Assembly (NCBI GenBank): GCA_947000775.1
Contig: CAMQGK010000299.1
Location: forward strand, 15,272,501 to 15,336,500
Origin: Pterois miles
Lineage: Eukaryota > Chordata > Actinopteri > Perciformes > Scorpaenidae
Direction of reading: 5' to 3'
Length of the DNA stretch: 64,000 nucleotides
Shown: piece by piece, positions 48,602 to 61,260 of the stretch
How positions within the stretch are numbered: the first letter of the stretch is position 1
Layout of the letters: each line of letters opens with the position of its first letter
Made by a program: the position numbers and the translations under genes
Notes under the pieces: generated by a model
Database searches by the model: none
Seen by the model: only the letters and a program-made list of their open reading frames with translations
Told to the model about the DNA's origin: nothing

Positions 48602-48777
48602 TCATGGTTGATGTCGAACGCTGTAAATGGTTAAAACAGACAGTAGATACATTAATGTATACAGTTGCTAAAAGTAATCATAAATGTTTGATATAAATGG
48701 CAATGCTGGTACTGGTTCATCTGACAGGACTGTGGGGGTCTGTCTGCCAAAAAAGGTTGAGCACCACTGCTTTAGAG

Positions 48778-50981
48778 AACAAAATAAAAACAGAAACTTT
48801 TTGACTTAAAAACACATCAAAAAGCCGACACATCATCTTCCTCATGCAGCGATTTCCACCCCCGTTTGCTTCACACACATTGTTTTCGTTTTGACATTTC
48901 GGCTGACGTACATGTGCATTGATTCACCTCAGCTGTAGACAAGCGTGATGCCAGGTGTTTACTCCAGCCTGCAATCAGCTGTCTAGTTTGACACTGAGTC
49001 TCCATGATCTTGTCAACAGGCGCACATATTGCACGCTACATCAAACACACACATGCATGCAGACACATGCGCACACACACCACGCAGGGATGGAGCCTAT
49101 GGGTTGTTATGCTTGTGGCTTGAATCAGTGGGATAGATCTGTTCGGCATCGAGCCTTGTCATTGCTGTCATCTTAATTTTGGGCTTGGCACATCCCCAAA
49201 TCGCCCCCCTGCCACCACACACCACCAGCACCACCACCACCAATAGCGTCCTCTATGCCATCTTCATCAGAGTGGAAAATGGATGGGACACCAACCAAAG
49301 ACTGTTCCACTTCTACACGGCTTCTCCCAATCAACACAGAGCAAATGTCAGATGACTCCTCGGCAGAACGTCTGGGGGGAAAAAAACAGCCAGTTTTATC
49401 TCACTTTTGCAAATGCTTGCCCCTCATTTCATCCCCTGTGAAATATATCCCTCCTACTCAAGCCAAAGCCTATAGGGGCCAAAAGCCAGTGAAGCCTCTT
49501 ATTGAAATTGCCATCTTATCAGACGAAATATTGCCGAGACATTGCTTCACAAATAGAGTGGTAATAAGTCTTGGTCAAGTGAGGTGCCTTTTTATATCAC
49601 ACCACCCATAGCGTAGAATGACGCAGCTTTTATATTACTCAGATGTGTGGCAGATAAAATGGCATCGCAGCAGTGGCCGATTCTCCAGACTGCTGCAGGG
49701 AACAGATGTCAGAAACACCGCTCGATGAAGAGAGAGGCAGAACACACACTGTTACTATAGTCTGCCATAAATTATGCTATTATACAGTGTATTGGATTGT
49801 TTTTTTTATCCTTACCAATTGAATAGGGCTGAGCAGATACAAGAACAGAGCAGGAAATTAGTCTCCATGGAAGATTTGTGTCTGCACAAAGTGGAAAACA
49901 AGTCTTTCTCCTATCAAGAAATGTATCTAATTTCACAGAAAGCTGATGGATAGCATTTTAGCATCATCTTTATTGAATTCCAGTCGCTTCTTGAAAACAT
50001 CTCTGCTTCAAGCCCTCGACAATGGTGCCGATCAATATCTAAACAGGTCTATACACATTTTCTGCTGTGTTATTTTGAAACAGCTGCATGACAATTTTTG
50101 CCTTTCCCTTATCTGTCATTCTGTCGCTTGCCAACATACTCCAAGTTCAGCCCCTCTCAATGCTGTCTGATTCGGGATAGGCTCTAATCTCAAGCCACTA
50201 TCTTCAAAAGGCCATATGCCATGCCTCTCTTTTGGGGGCTGCCTGAGATTACCTCCTGGTAAGCACTTTCTGGGGAGCTCTGTGGGGATTGCTCTGTTTG
50301 ATCTATGCTACCTGGACTACAATGGAGCTGCAGAGGAGGATCCCTTCTCTCTGATCTCTTCAACACGCCGGCAGCACACTCAGTCTCCCTGAGGGCTGGG
50401 CTAGTGCCTTCTGAGAAATACAACCTATTTCATAGCTGCTCTATTTCAGCTATTTCAATTCCAATAGTTCACCGGCTCTAATCCAATTGGAGCTTTGAGA
50501 TATCTGTGGCCCTGGCTAAAGTCAAGCAGTGGTTCTCCAGGGTCAGCTCACCGACGATAAGAAAGCCACCCTCATGATGAAATATCGGTCTCATGCTTAC
50601 TTTTCTTCTGCAAATCGAGAAGCTTTATTTTAATGAATCCGTGGTGGACGGTGCAGCACACAGGACTTAGCAACTTACTTGTGGTCATTTCGTGGCCACC
50701 TTTGCTTGCTATTTGATCACAAGTAAAAATGAATTTATATCAGAGAACTTTCTGTGCTTTTACCAGAACTGCAGGGTTTGGTAGCTCAATCAAATCATCT
50801 TTACCTTCACTTTAAAAACATCACTGGGGCTCTGTGACTGTGGAGTCTGTCATAAGGGATACTGAATTATACATAGAGCAACTTTAGCGTGCAGGGAGAT
50901 GAGCTGGGATGTGCGTGATTAGTTGACAAGTCAGTTAAATGTACACTACATTCGCTGGTCGGCACCAGAAATACCAGTCAG
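48778..50981. other. Unrecognised, mostly unique-looking
   Basis: No gene supported. The 118-codon frame at 49255-49611 has no domain. A short CCA-rich tract lies at 49211-49243 and CA-rich sequence near 49040-49080. Confidence 0.5.
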
Positions 50982-51624
50982 CAGGGCTGTGTATTGGCAA
51001 GAATCTAGTGATATGACATGTATCATGATACAGGGATAACGATTGAATATATTAAAATATATTGCAATACTGTAAATCTAATTTCAGGAAAACTGTCATA
51101 TATAAAAACACACCGGAAATACCTGTACACCATTTTAGAATAGGCAAAAATAACACAGTTGGAGTATACTGCATTGTTTTTGCCCAAAACTGCATGCAAG
51201 TGGGCATGTTTGTAAAAAGGAGACTCGTAGGTACCAACAGAACCCATTATCATCCACATAACTTGAGGTCAGAGGTGAAGTAACTCATTTGAATTTCGCC
51301 ATGCCAGTTTTTCCTTGCCAAAATGTTGCGCAACTTTGAAGTGTTATTTAGCCTCCTTCACAACAAGCAGAACAAGCTAGCTGGTACATAGTAGCACTAG
51401 ATAGTAGTACTAGATAGTACCACTAGATTCCTTAGGTTGTCTAGTTTAATAGGATGCTAGTATCTTTACTCTAGCTTTAAAACTGAGCCTGCTACATCCT
51501 CCAAAAGATCAAATTGAGCCTGATTGTGGGCCCTCAAATTTTTAAGAGGTTATTTAAAAATCAAAACAGTATCACAACATATAATAGCACGATACTTTTG
51601 TACTGGCATTTTCTTACACCCCTA
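50982..51624 (+). mobile_element. hAT-type element (GGGCTGTGTATTGGCAAG), composite
   Basis: The left end is CAGGGCTGTGTATTGGCAAG and the right end in reverse complement is TAGGGGTGTAAGAAAATGCC. GATATGACATGTATCATGAT and CACGATACTTTTGTACTGGC are subterminal. The interior from about 51160 to 51500 shares words with the GGGCTGTCAA family (GGGCATGTTTGTAAAAAGG, TTCCTTAGGTTGTCTAG, CTTTAAAACTGAGCCTG). The flanks CCAGTCAG and CTAGTTGG match at 5 of 8, all differences being transitions. Confidence 0.65.
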
Positions 51625-52789
51625 CTAGTTGGTTAAACATATTATCATATGTATGGTCTGATGAAGGCCAGCTTAGAAATAAAGAATCAAGTGAAATACT
51701 GCATGGATCTCAGCGTGCGGAAATCTTTTCAATTATCTTTTGGACTCGTTTATGTTTCCAGCACCTTAGCTTAGATTTAGACAGGTGGAGCGGTTGTTAT
51801 CCAGCATTAATGTAGACATTAAAATGACATATTGATATATGATGTCTAGGCTGTTGCTGTGGAGAACCGGACCGCCACTCCGACTCTCAACTCTGATCTA
51901 AACTCATCAGCCACTCCTGACTCACCGCCTGCTACCACCTTCTCTTTCTGAAATATTAGCCAGGTTCAACCCTCAGTCCGGTTCTCTCCTTTCTTACTAG
52001 CTATCTAGCCGGCAAGCATGTATGCTACAGACTGAATCAAGCAAGGAGGCTAGCCAGCTAGAACGATGAATCACATTTGCAGGCTAATATACTAATAGTA
52101 TAAGCGATGCCAAACCATGACTCTTCTTTAAATATTATGCCACACGCCAGGTTCAGGAGGTGCATTACTAACTGAGCAACCAGAATGGACACTGAGGACG
52201 TATTTAAAATAAAAAAAAAAATGTGATTAAAGATTTCGAATGGCTCTTATAATGTATGCAATATCTTTTGGACAATCTTTAACCTGTTAAATTGGACTCT
52301 TTCCTAGAGTTTTTTTTTTTTTATACTTTTAGACTAGTCTAAGTTGAAACTTCTGTTTAAATGTCAAGGAAATCAATATAGAGATGACACATTGGGTCTT
52401 TTGTCCAGTGTAGGAACCTGTAAGGCTTTGGTTCAAGGTTCCATCTTGCATTTCAAATTGTGTTTTACAAACCAAAGCATTGTGGATACATGCCATTAAA
52501 AAGGCGGTACCGGCATTTCATGCGGGGTGAGTGCAGTTGTGGGACAGACAACAACAGTGAGGCTAATATTGATTTTCTTTCACGTTTACGCTTAGTAGGA
52601 GGAGGTCAACAGAATGGAGCAGAGAATGAATGGCACCAGACCAGCTAAGACCCTCTGGAGAGGGGACAGGTCAGCTGCTCTGAAGGACGCCCCATTAGCT
52701 GTCCGTCCTCCCTCTCTCTGCTCTGTAATGTCAGAGCGGCCCACTTCTTGAATCCCAAGACGCAGAGGGGCAGGTGGAGAATCTGGTGG
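51625..52789. other. Unrecognised stretch
   Basis: No element ends or gene supported. Confidence 0.5.
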
Positions 52790-53075
52790 AGATCGGACTG
52801 CAACTTGTCAAGTATTTGATACTCTTATTAACCTGGGAGTGGGCAAATATGCTGCTTTATGCAAATGTATGTATACATTTATTACTGTAAATCAATTAAC
52901 AACACAAAACAATGACAAATATTGTCCAGAAATCACAGGTACTGCATTTAGTTTAAAAAATATACTCAAATCATAACATGGCAAACTAGCCCAAGTCAGT
53001 GTGCTGAACTGCATGTGATTATCAAAAAGTGGGCATGTCAGTAAAAGGGAGACTTTTGGGGCCAGCTAGAAAATG
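52790..53075 (+). mobile_element. hAT-type GGGCTGTCAA family, copy D
   Basis: CTTGTCAAGTATTTGATACT, CTGGGAGTGGGCAAATATGC, AATTGTCCAGAAATCACAGG-type words, AAATCATAACATGGCAAACT and AGTAAAAGGGAGACTTTTGG match copy A. Both ends are missing. Confidence 0.8.
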
Positions 53076-55083
53076 TGTATTAAAAAATGGTTGTTTTGGA
53101 TTTATTGAAGTGTCAAGAGTGGGTTTTGGGTAAAAGCCCTGTGTGCTTATAGCAGTCTGATGCTTAAAGACATTTAAAAGACATGTTGCTCAGACCGCTA
53201 TAGAAACAATAATTATAGACCTCCAGGTTTATGTTGGTGTTAAAACACCACTGTTTTGATAAATTTATAGGCAAAAGGAAGGATCAAATGCAAGAATGAG
53301 TACTTGATTGCCACATCAACTTCAGAGGTGCTGATATATATTAAAAAAACATAATATGTTAAAGTAAAACTGCCAATGAAACAAAACAAAAAAAAACACA
53401 TCAGAATTGATCAGCAGTGGCAGATGCACTGGAGAGACTACACAGCTTAAATACGCTGATAAATTAGTCTGATTAAGTAATCGACTATAAAAGATGCAAA
53501 GCCATATGCTTCAACAGCTGAGCCTCTCATCAACTTCAAGTCAATTTGTACCTTTAAGCTGACCAATAAGTGAGCGCCAGCTACTCTAAATGAAGCAGTT
53601 AGGATCAATGACTGAACAACAAACCTCCTTAACCCGATAATTCATTCCTCTTTTATACAGCTGCTCCACAACTATATGCCATTCCTCTTTTATACAGTCG
53701 TTACACATTTGAACGCAAGACCGGCCAACTTTTGAACTATAAAACCCAAAGGTCTAAAATCTAATCACAACAAACTAATGGCATGTGTGTGTCAGCTCTC
53801 AGTGCCACAGGCTTTGACCGAGCAGCGCTGTGTTTACCAGCCCTCCTTCAGCAGGGGGCTGCTGCCACAAAATAATACTAGTTTGATCTATCTTGTACAA
53901 CTTTCCCTTACAGTACAAAATAGTAAATGAGCTCAGAGACGTTTCAAGGACGAGTATGCAGACTCAGGGCTGTGTTATTATTAAAAGTTGCATTGGTGTG
54001 TATGCAAGGGCACATGTGTGAATTCTGAGCGATCTGTGATGTGATGCCTTACCCAGTGCAATAAACACGGTTTCAAACAGGTTATGTGTTCATGCAGAGA
54101 GGTTAGCGTTATGGTCTGTGTAGTAATAAGGCTGTCTGTTCTGTCTCTTTTCTTATACATACCCACTCAATTGCAGATGCCCTTTCTGTATAACAATTAA
54201 AATTCAATTACCTGCAGATGCAGAGAAATGACTTTCCTTCTGGAACATACGTTTTGCACATCCATTTCCCCTTTGTCGCTCCTAATGCAATTACAGAAAA
54301 GCGTTAATGGGAGTGAAGATTGGAAATGGAGCAGTTTAGGGAGGGGCAGTGGAAGGATGAGAAGACCAGAGTTAGAAAACTGATAATTGATATTGATGTC
54401 TGTGGTTAAATGATAATGCCACACGCCTCGTCCTCTCGGTGCCTGAGGAGGAGACTGGTCGGTGATGTGGCATTGTCGTGGAATTTAAATCACCAGAAGT
54501 TTTGGAAACGTTTCTTCCCTCCAGTTTGTTTTATAACCGCTTTGACACTCATGAATTTGTTTGGGGAATTTACAATGAAAAGGCTTATTTTTGAATTTTA
54601 TACCAAGTTTCCAAAGGGCTCTTCAATAAATCACTGACAACACAGAGGGGCAATCACTGAGATTGAAATAATGAAAAAGAGAAAAGGGTGTTCTCTTGAA
54701 TATATCATTCCACAATAAATCTGTGATCTCTAGTAAACAGAGGGAAGACAAATGGCTGTCTTGTCAGACACATTCTTCAATTTGAATTCTTTCCTACCAC
54801 TACACACATGTTGCACTCTGGGAAATATGGGCGACACTGATGAACAGACAGGCTGTAAACAAGCCAACAGTTTAGCCTTAACCTATTTTTTATAGTTAAA
54901 ACCAGAAGTGAGCTCACCTAAAAATAGCCTGGTCACTGCACAGGAAAACTGTGTGCACACAACTATGGCATGTTCAGGAAATCAAAACTAAACCAGGAAG
55001 TCTGTAAACTGTCTCAATCCCAGACACCAGCAGCTACTTTGAGCAAACGTTTACTATAACTAATAAAAATGATGGCCAAAAGT
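53076..55083. other. Unrecognised stretch
   Basis: Only a 17-base direct repeat ATTCCTCTTTTATACAG (about 53643 and 53681) stands out. No gene supported. Confidence 0.5.
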
Positions 55084-55256
55084 TAGGGCTGTCAATATTG
55101 ATTCACCATCAATCGCATGATTGTCCTTTATTGTTTTTCTCTCTTGAGGTGAGAGATCAAGGGACCCCTTTGAAAATGACCATGAGAGTTTTTCCTCTTT
55201 ATTTAATTTAAGTTTGGAGCATTATTTCATGGCAAGATAGTATGAGATGGTTGATG
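55084..55256 (+). mobile_element. hAT-type GGGCTGTCAA family, copy E, internally deleted
   Basis: It begins TAGGGCTGTCAATATTGATT and GCATGATTGTCC, then jumps to GATCAAGGGACCCCTTTGAA, TAAGTTTGGAGCATTATTTC and TAGTATGAGATGGTTG, words from the 3' half of the family. The middle is missing. Confidence 0.75.
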
Positions 55257-56787
55257 TGAGCGAGTGTAGACGTGTAGTGACGTTTTCTGGCCCTCGCCTC
55301 CTAAACGCCAGCGTGTTGAGGCTGATGTGTCCGTGCAACATGCCACCTCCTCCAGCAGTGCCCAGCCGCAAGCCCCTTTCCTCTCAGCACCTTTCAAACG
55401 GAGCCATCAGGTCTCAGTGTGAACACTGGATACGCATATTAAAACCATGTAATCAGGTTAAAACATATCGAGATACAGTCTGGAAAGGAGACACACTGTA
55501 ATCTCAGCTGTAAAGGGGGTCTAAGATGGTAAAGTTTGGGCTCATAACACACTAACAAATGCCCTGTAGAGTTGAGGCGAACTGGTCAGGTAATAATGAG
55601 TCTCATTTGACCCATTGTTCATACACTAATATCACAATAGGTGCAGCTTTAACTTCATGTACCACTCTTCCACTGCCTCTCTTTGTGTGTTATATTAGCA
55701 AATACTAAATTGATTGACTATTCAAATGTGCAAGATTGTTCCAGACAATTAATCTCAGTCCGTAATCTTGAGAAAACATAAAAGTGGCTGAACACAAACC
55801 TGAGGACTATAAACGTGAAGGAGTGCATTAACAGAGACTCATCTGATATACAGTACAAGAGCAAATACATGCCTTGCACATGATGTTTAAATGTGTATAT
55901 TGACTTATTGAAGTGGTCCTGGATCCCAGGGCAGTGGAGCATGAAGCTTTACGTTAGGAGATTACAACGAGAACTGGGCCTCCATATCTCTGCTCAAGCC
56001 TAGAGGGGCTCAATGGTTATCTGGCCTTTTCTCATTAACTGAGAGATGAAAGTGGGAGCTCGTCTTCGGTCATACGTCCCTTAGAGAAAACCTGGACTGG
56101 GACATTAATAAAGGACTGAAGTCTGAAGGGAATCACTCTGGTCCTATCTCTCATGGCCGAAAAGGAGTCATATCTCAGGGCGCTATTCACATAAGCCTCA
56201 GCTTCCACTTCTGTCTTTACCGTTTCCACGAGAGAGCAATCCCTAACTCGAACGAAAGCGCCGTCTTTCAAAGATTTGTACATTAACTAGAGAGGGTTAA
56301 ATCTCCCAGAGCCCTGGAGACTGTTATGATGTGTTACATTTTAACAAGGCAGTTATGGTTGGCTGCTTTGTGTTTAACATTATAATATCATACGTGTACA
56401 ACTGTCCTAAGGCACCAAAGAGACTTCTAATAAAGAGAAATCACACATCATAGAAATGGTATATATTTAATATGTGACCAGACAGTGTCACAATTATTAA
56501 AATGAGAATTTAACTCTGAAATAGGTCACACATTCAGTCCACAGATAAAAGAGCTGGAACCAATAGCTGCAACATGCAAAAGCCCAAGCAGTGTTTGAAT
56601 AAACACCACATGAGGACTAATTAATGTCCCCCTGTCCTTTTAACACAACATTTCTGTAACTCAACCGGGTTCTCATTATGGTGATCATTATGAACATGGA
56701 TTATTTGACCTACAGCCTCACACATGCAAACACACCTGTGTGCCCAGGTGTTGCTAGCCTGTAAATTTCCCTGGAATTACTGTATGT
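55257..56787. other. Unrecognised stretch
   Basis: No element or gene supported. Frames are 84 codons or less. Confidence 0.5.
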
Positions 56788-57036
56788 TAGGGGCGGTTCA
56801 CGGTTTGGGGTCACGGTTTTCATTTTGGTACAGTGGTAAACGGTATTTATGTTACAGCAAGGAGGCCAATTTCAATTCTGATTTGAACAGCTTTTCATTT
56901 ATTTTCCAAATAAGTCAGCTGTTTGCCTGAACAACAGTAGACTAGGATAGCATAAAGAACAAGTGCCACTGTGTTATTTAAAAACAATTAATAAATAAAA
57001 AAAAATTCTAGGTTCAGACCATCAACAAAAAGTGCA

Positions 57037-57740
57037 TCAGGACAGCCAGCACAAGATCTTTTTTACATAACAGTAACATATGTCTCTCTGTTCCCTGATA
57101 TTTAAAAGACAATAAAAAAACACAGAGGCTGAGGCCATCAACCTAAAGTGCAGCATAAACCACTCACTCACTGTTTCAGAGCAACACTGCTCTGTTCGTT
57201 CATGTTTTTCTGCTAGAAGATGAGTTTGTCCACATACAGCCCTGGATGTCCATCCGACTGTAGTCAGAGCTACATGGTCTGTGTAGCTCATGTGTCTGCC
57301 ATACAGCATATTATAGCACAGCTCAAGTACCCTAATCATATGCTGAAATCCAGCGTCCTCCACGACTGCATAAGGCTGCATATCTTTCTCTAGAAACATC
57401 CCCGATGCTTTAGTTGTGTTGTTTGCTGTCTGAGTCTGCATGTAGAGGCTGTTTAAATGCTGCTGGGAGAAGGAGTTGCTCTTCCTCCTTGTGCCATCAA
57501 CGGACACACCAGACTGATGTCTCCGTAAATTATTCATCATATTGGAAGTATTGCTGCTAGCATAAGCCACACGTGTTGCTCAGTGATTACACACAGTTGA
57601 CGTTTTATCCACCACTTTTTTTTCCAATTGCTGGTATACGTAACACCAAATCCGTAATGCTCCCACACAGTAGAGCAAAATGATGCTGGTGGATCCTTTA
57701 CCTGAGCTTTATCATGTCCACTCGCCTTGTCCCTTTGCAA
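57037..57740 (-). pseudogene. Dead BED-type hAT transposase fragment
   Basis: A hAT transposase binds element ends through an N-terminal BED zinc finger and cuts DNA with an RNase H-like core. Upstream, the frame at 57740 to about 57620 gives DPPASFCSTVWEHYGFG, the start of a BED finger. An eight-base A/T run at 57616-57623 coincides with a frame change. The next frame continues with the first Cys codon (57589-57591), an in-frame TGA at 57580-57582 where the second Cys is expected, then VAYASSNTSNMM and NNLRRH, in which Asn replaces the usual first zinc His. Further on, KDMQPYAVVEDAGFQ and ALTTVGWTSRA are typical hAT core words. The usual TTDGW has become TTVGW (codon 57256-57258), removing the presumed first catalytic Asp, and sequence between LEL and DHVALTT is deleted. 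The frame ends at 57037 with unrelated residues. Function is excluded. Family membership is strong. Confidence 0.9.
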
Positions 57741-57744
57741 TTTT

Positions 57745-57949
57745 CTTTACATTATTTGTATAAATTTATGTCATATGGATTGTCATTGTATTTTTATTAT
57801 GTTGCACCTCTATCTACCGATGTGAGGCTTGTTTCTGTAAAGGACAGAGGGCGTCTTATTTCTGCACAGATTGTAATGCCCCCTGAGGCAAAAGTGTGAT
57901 TTGTGATTTTGGGCTATACAAATGAAATAAACTGAACTGAACTGAAAAT
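57745..57949 (+). mobile_element. LINE 3' end (L2/Rex1-like tail) inside a hAT element
   Basis: ACCGATGTGAGGCTTGTTTC, AAAGGACAGAGGGCGTC, CCCCCTGAGGCAAAAGTG, GATTTTGGGCTATACAAATG and a (CTGAA)n tail form the 3' end of a fish LINE that I recall. The 5' limit is approximate, and no TSD was defined. Confidence 0.7.
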
Positions 57950-57963
57950 ATTACCCAACCCTA

Positions 57964-60900
57964 AGTGGAGTCACACAGTTGAATCGAAGTCTGTCTGAAA
58001 GGGACAGTCGGCATGGTGGGACTACATACACACAGACACTGGACGCCTGCGCTGTTGTGTTTTTAGAAGCTCGCCATAGCGTCCTATAGGTGTGAAGGTT
58101 CACCGCCATGAGTCCATTCATGGCAACGAGGTTGTGTCTAAACGGTCACCTTAGACGCCTGGTGACCTAACCTAACCCTAACCATTCGAGGTCAATGCCT
58201 AACCTCAGCCATTTTGTGAGCATTCTGCAAATTGAGGGTTACCATCTAGGCATGACCTGGCAATGGCCGCCCTGACCATCCTGCTATGTTGAATTGAATG
58301 GGAATGTCCGTTCTACTACTGCATTTCTATGGTTACGTACATAAATTGATCACAACACGGATGTCCATGTTTATATAGTCTTTACTCGTGTTTCAACACA
58401 GGAGGTTGGTCATTCACCCTAAACTTTGTTCAGGCTTCACATTCCTGTCAAAATGAGTATTGAAACAAGCTGATAAGACTCTTAGTAGATGTTACTGTAA
58501 TTAAAGTGGATTTAAGGGGGTTCAACACTGGGAGAGTTTGACATATGTCCTTCTTAGTTTTTCTTTTACAGTTGATGTGTACAGCAAAAAGTCTTTATTG
58601 GCCAGATGCCCTGTAAGACCCGACTTGTCTAACATACAAGGAAGATCTGTCAGCCTTAAAACAAAAACTGAATGCTATTTCTCTTTCCTAGAGTGCAGCA
58701 CATTTCTTACTTCTGTGCCCAGGTTCAGAAGTCATTCATGCTCGTGGTACATACCTGACCACAATACAAAGATAAGAGAAACTTAAAAGGTGGCAGCTGA
58801 GTTAAGGCTCGGCAGCGTAATCCTTGAAGCCCCCGAAATCTACCGAGATGGATGTCTGGAAATGCTTTACAAAAGCACATCTTATGAATTTTAACAGCTC
58901 TCCCCTCCGATCTGTCTGGGCAAGACAAAATAGAGAACACACAATGTTTTGCCTTGGAGGTTTGACAGAGATATCAAAAATAGACTTTGCCAATTTCTGT
59001 GTGAATTCGACCAATTAGGCCAAGAGAGCCAGATGAAACTTCCTGACAGCATGACTGATCTGAAATGTTTTAAATTAGGCCTATCGTTTAGACTTCTTGG
59101 CTGTGTATACTTTCATTTGTCTCCACAATTATCCAGATCCTGGATGAAAATCACATTCTGGTTCATTTCAGGTGAAGTAATAAATTGGCATATAGCAAGT
59201 CATACAAAAAGAACGGGTTATGCAATGAGGACAGAAATGGGAAATTGAGATTTTCCGAGCCAAGGCATCGGGGGAACATTGAGTGAAAGTGTTGATTCCG
59301 GTAGAGAAGGGAAATGTGGATACAATATTACAAAATCACTACAAATGAATGCCGCGCTTTACCTGAATTTTGTGGAACAACTTTCCATCCCTCTGTTGAA
59401 TTTGGTGCCCAGATTGGCTGGTGAACTCCTATCATCAAATAGCGAGAAGCAATCTTCAAAAAATAATGGAGCTTGCAATGAAAGATGGAAGCCAATAAGC
59501 CATGAATAGAAATAGATTTACATCATGATTATAATTTGAAAAAGAAGTTTGTGGTCAATGTAGAGTACAAATATACATTAGAAAAGCATACTCTGTGTAC
59601 GACTCAATAAGCACCCCTGAACGACACCGAAATAATGGTTTCCCAGAGTTCGATAATAGTTTCCTCTGTGTGAGAAAAGTTTTGGTTTTCCACTCAAAAA
59701 GATGGTCACGTATAAAGTCTAAAGGAGGAAGCTGTCTACTCTCTTGTACCTTGTTTGCACTTTTAATGCTTAAGTCCTGGACGCTGACAGATGAGGTATG
59801 ACTCAATTAAACGTGGTAATTTTTATTCAGCCTTTCCTCAGATTCCCTAGCAAATAAGTTTGAGCTTTTCTCAGAATTTGCCTGTTTGATGAGAAAATAC
59901 TGGAAGAAATGAAAGCCCATCTTTCCAAATGACAGCGATTTAGCTCATAGACAGAAGATTGTGGGGGAGCTTTCTCACTTGGGCAATTTGATATAATAAC
60001 TCTATCTAATAACAGTCATTTCTTCAGCCTGAGCTTTTCCTGGTTTCTAACTGGGTTTTGAATGACTACCTTGTGAATTACCTGTGAGAGTCGTATCACT
60101 AATGGCTTTTTAATCACCTTGAAAATCACTATATCTACCGCAAAACCAGCTCTCTTTTACTTGTAGAGAAACTTTGCCTTAATGATCCTCCCAAGCACCG
60201 ACTGTTATTGTTTTTCTGCTGGTGTGTGTTTCTGTTTGGGGTGAAGATGGCTCATTCTTAATGGTGTCTTTCTTTGCCAATCTCCAATTTATTCACCGGT
60301 TCTCCTACATCATCTCTGACAAAGCAACGAGAAGCCACCGCAATAAAAAAAAAAAGAAAGAAAGGAGAAACAGAAAGAGAAACTGTGATCCCTTCCCTGA
60401 ATGTAGAGGGGAGGTAATCTAAATTGAGTCAAATCCATAAAAAGATGGTATTAGGCTTTCATGGTGTAGCATCACTGTAGAGAGTAACTCATAAGGAAAT
60501 TAATCCAACCGCTATGGCTCACAGGCTTCCCTCTCCTCGTCCTGCTTTCCTAATCTATCATTTCCCCCTCTTACAAACAAATACTATGCTCATTCTCTCA
60601 TGTCATTGTGGATATAATGGAGCAAATGCAACAGTGTGAAAATGCTACCAGTTTAGGTGTCAACTCTTGTTAGTGTAAAACTTGTATATCTAAAAGCGCA
60701 GCTTGCAGAGGCTTGGCATCGAGTATGAGGGGGCAGCTGAAAGAGAGTCACACTTTGCTCTGAGTATTCGCCAATTCTTCACAACCATTTAAGTGATAGC
60801 GTAATGGTTTGGGAAAGTGGCCAGAAGCCTCGATCCGCAGTGTCATACGAACACGCTGAAAACATTTAACCGGTTCAATGGTATCCTTTATTACAGTCTC

Positions 60901-61145
60901 AGAAAATAAAAAGACTGCTTAGGCATCAGCTTAAGGCCACGGCAAGGGAATCTAAAGTGCTCCTTACACACATGAACACAGTAGCAGTGCAATATTAGCG
61001 GAGCTGGAGTTGATAACTAGCAGTCCAATTTCAAGAAGCACAGACGCACCAATGTGAGGATAATGAAAATACACTAAATAGCACAGACAGTACGAGAGGC
61101 CATTAAGTCAAATGAGACTTCTTCCAGCTGTTAAAATTAGAGATT
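57964..61145. other. Unrecognised, mostly unique-looking
   Basis: No gene supported. Several 60-99-codon frames overlap on both strands around 58725-59250 without domains. A purine-rich run lies at 60340-60380. Parts of 58500-60200 look like conserved intergenic sequence. Confidence 0.5.
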
Positions 61146-61260
61146 TACCAGTTGATCCGCAGCCGGTTTTCAGCAGATCGGTCATATTTCCGATATTTGG
61201 TCGGTCAGATTTACACACGTGCCACCGCTGCATGATAGTGAATATCGGCACACAGCAGCA
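61146..61260. repeat. Possible DNA-element end
   Basis: AGAGATTTACCAGTTGATCC then CAGATCGGTCATATTTCC and GATATTTGGTCGG resemble a decayed fish element terminus with CCGATAT motifs. Low confidence. Confidence 0.35.

Larger units (their letters stand above)
45511..48777. mobile_element. Outer hAT element of a four-part nest
   Basis: The body is 45519-48769. The left TIR CAGTGATTCCCAACC and right TIR CAGTGGTGCTCAACC (reverse complement) agree at 12 of 15 positions and have the classic CAGTGGTTCTCAACC hAT form. The flanks CTTTACAG (45511-45518) and CTTTAGAG (48770-48777) are an 8-bp TSD with one mismatch. Removing the inserted SINEs and the second hAT leaves roughly 1 kb of element, with no transposase. 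A short TAGACTCTAAT triplication lies at 46345-46379. Confidence 0.85.
56788..57963 (-). mobile_element. hAT element with transposase remnant, split by a LINE end
   Basis: The left end is TAGGGGCGGTTCACGG and the right end in reverse complement is TAGGGTTGGGTAATATT. The minus strand encodes a decayed BED/hAT transposase (listed separately). A LINE 3' end sits between the transposase start and the right terminus. No clear 8-bp TSD is seen, so the outer limits are less sure than the content. Confidence 0.65.

Noticed and set aside
49255..49611. 118-codon frame near a CCA-rich tract
   Set aside because: No domain or splice signals, and length within chance expectation.
58165..58195. Interstitial telomeric repeat (CCTAACC words)
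   Set aside because: Only two or three imperfect units, not an array.
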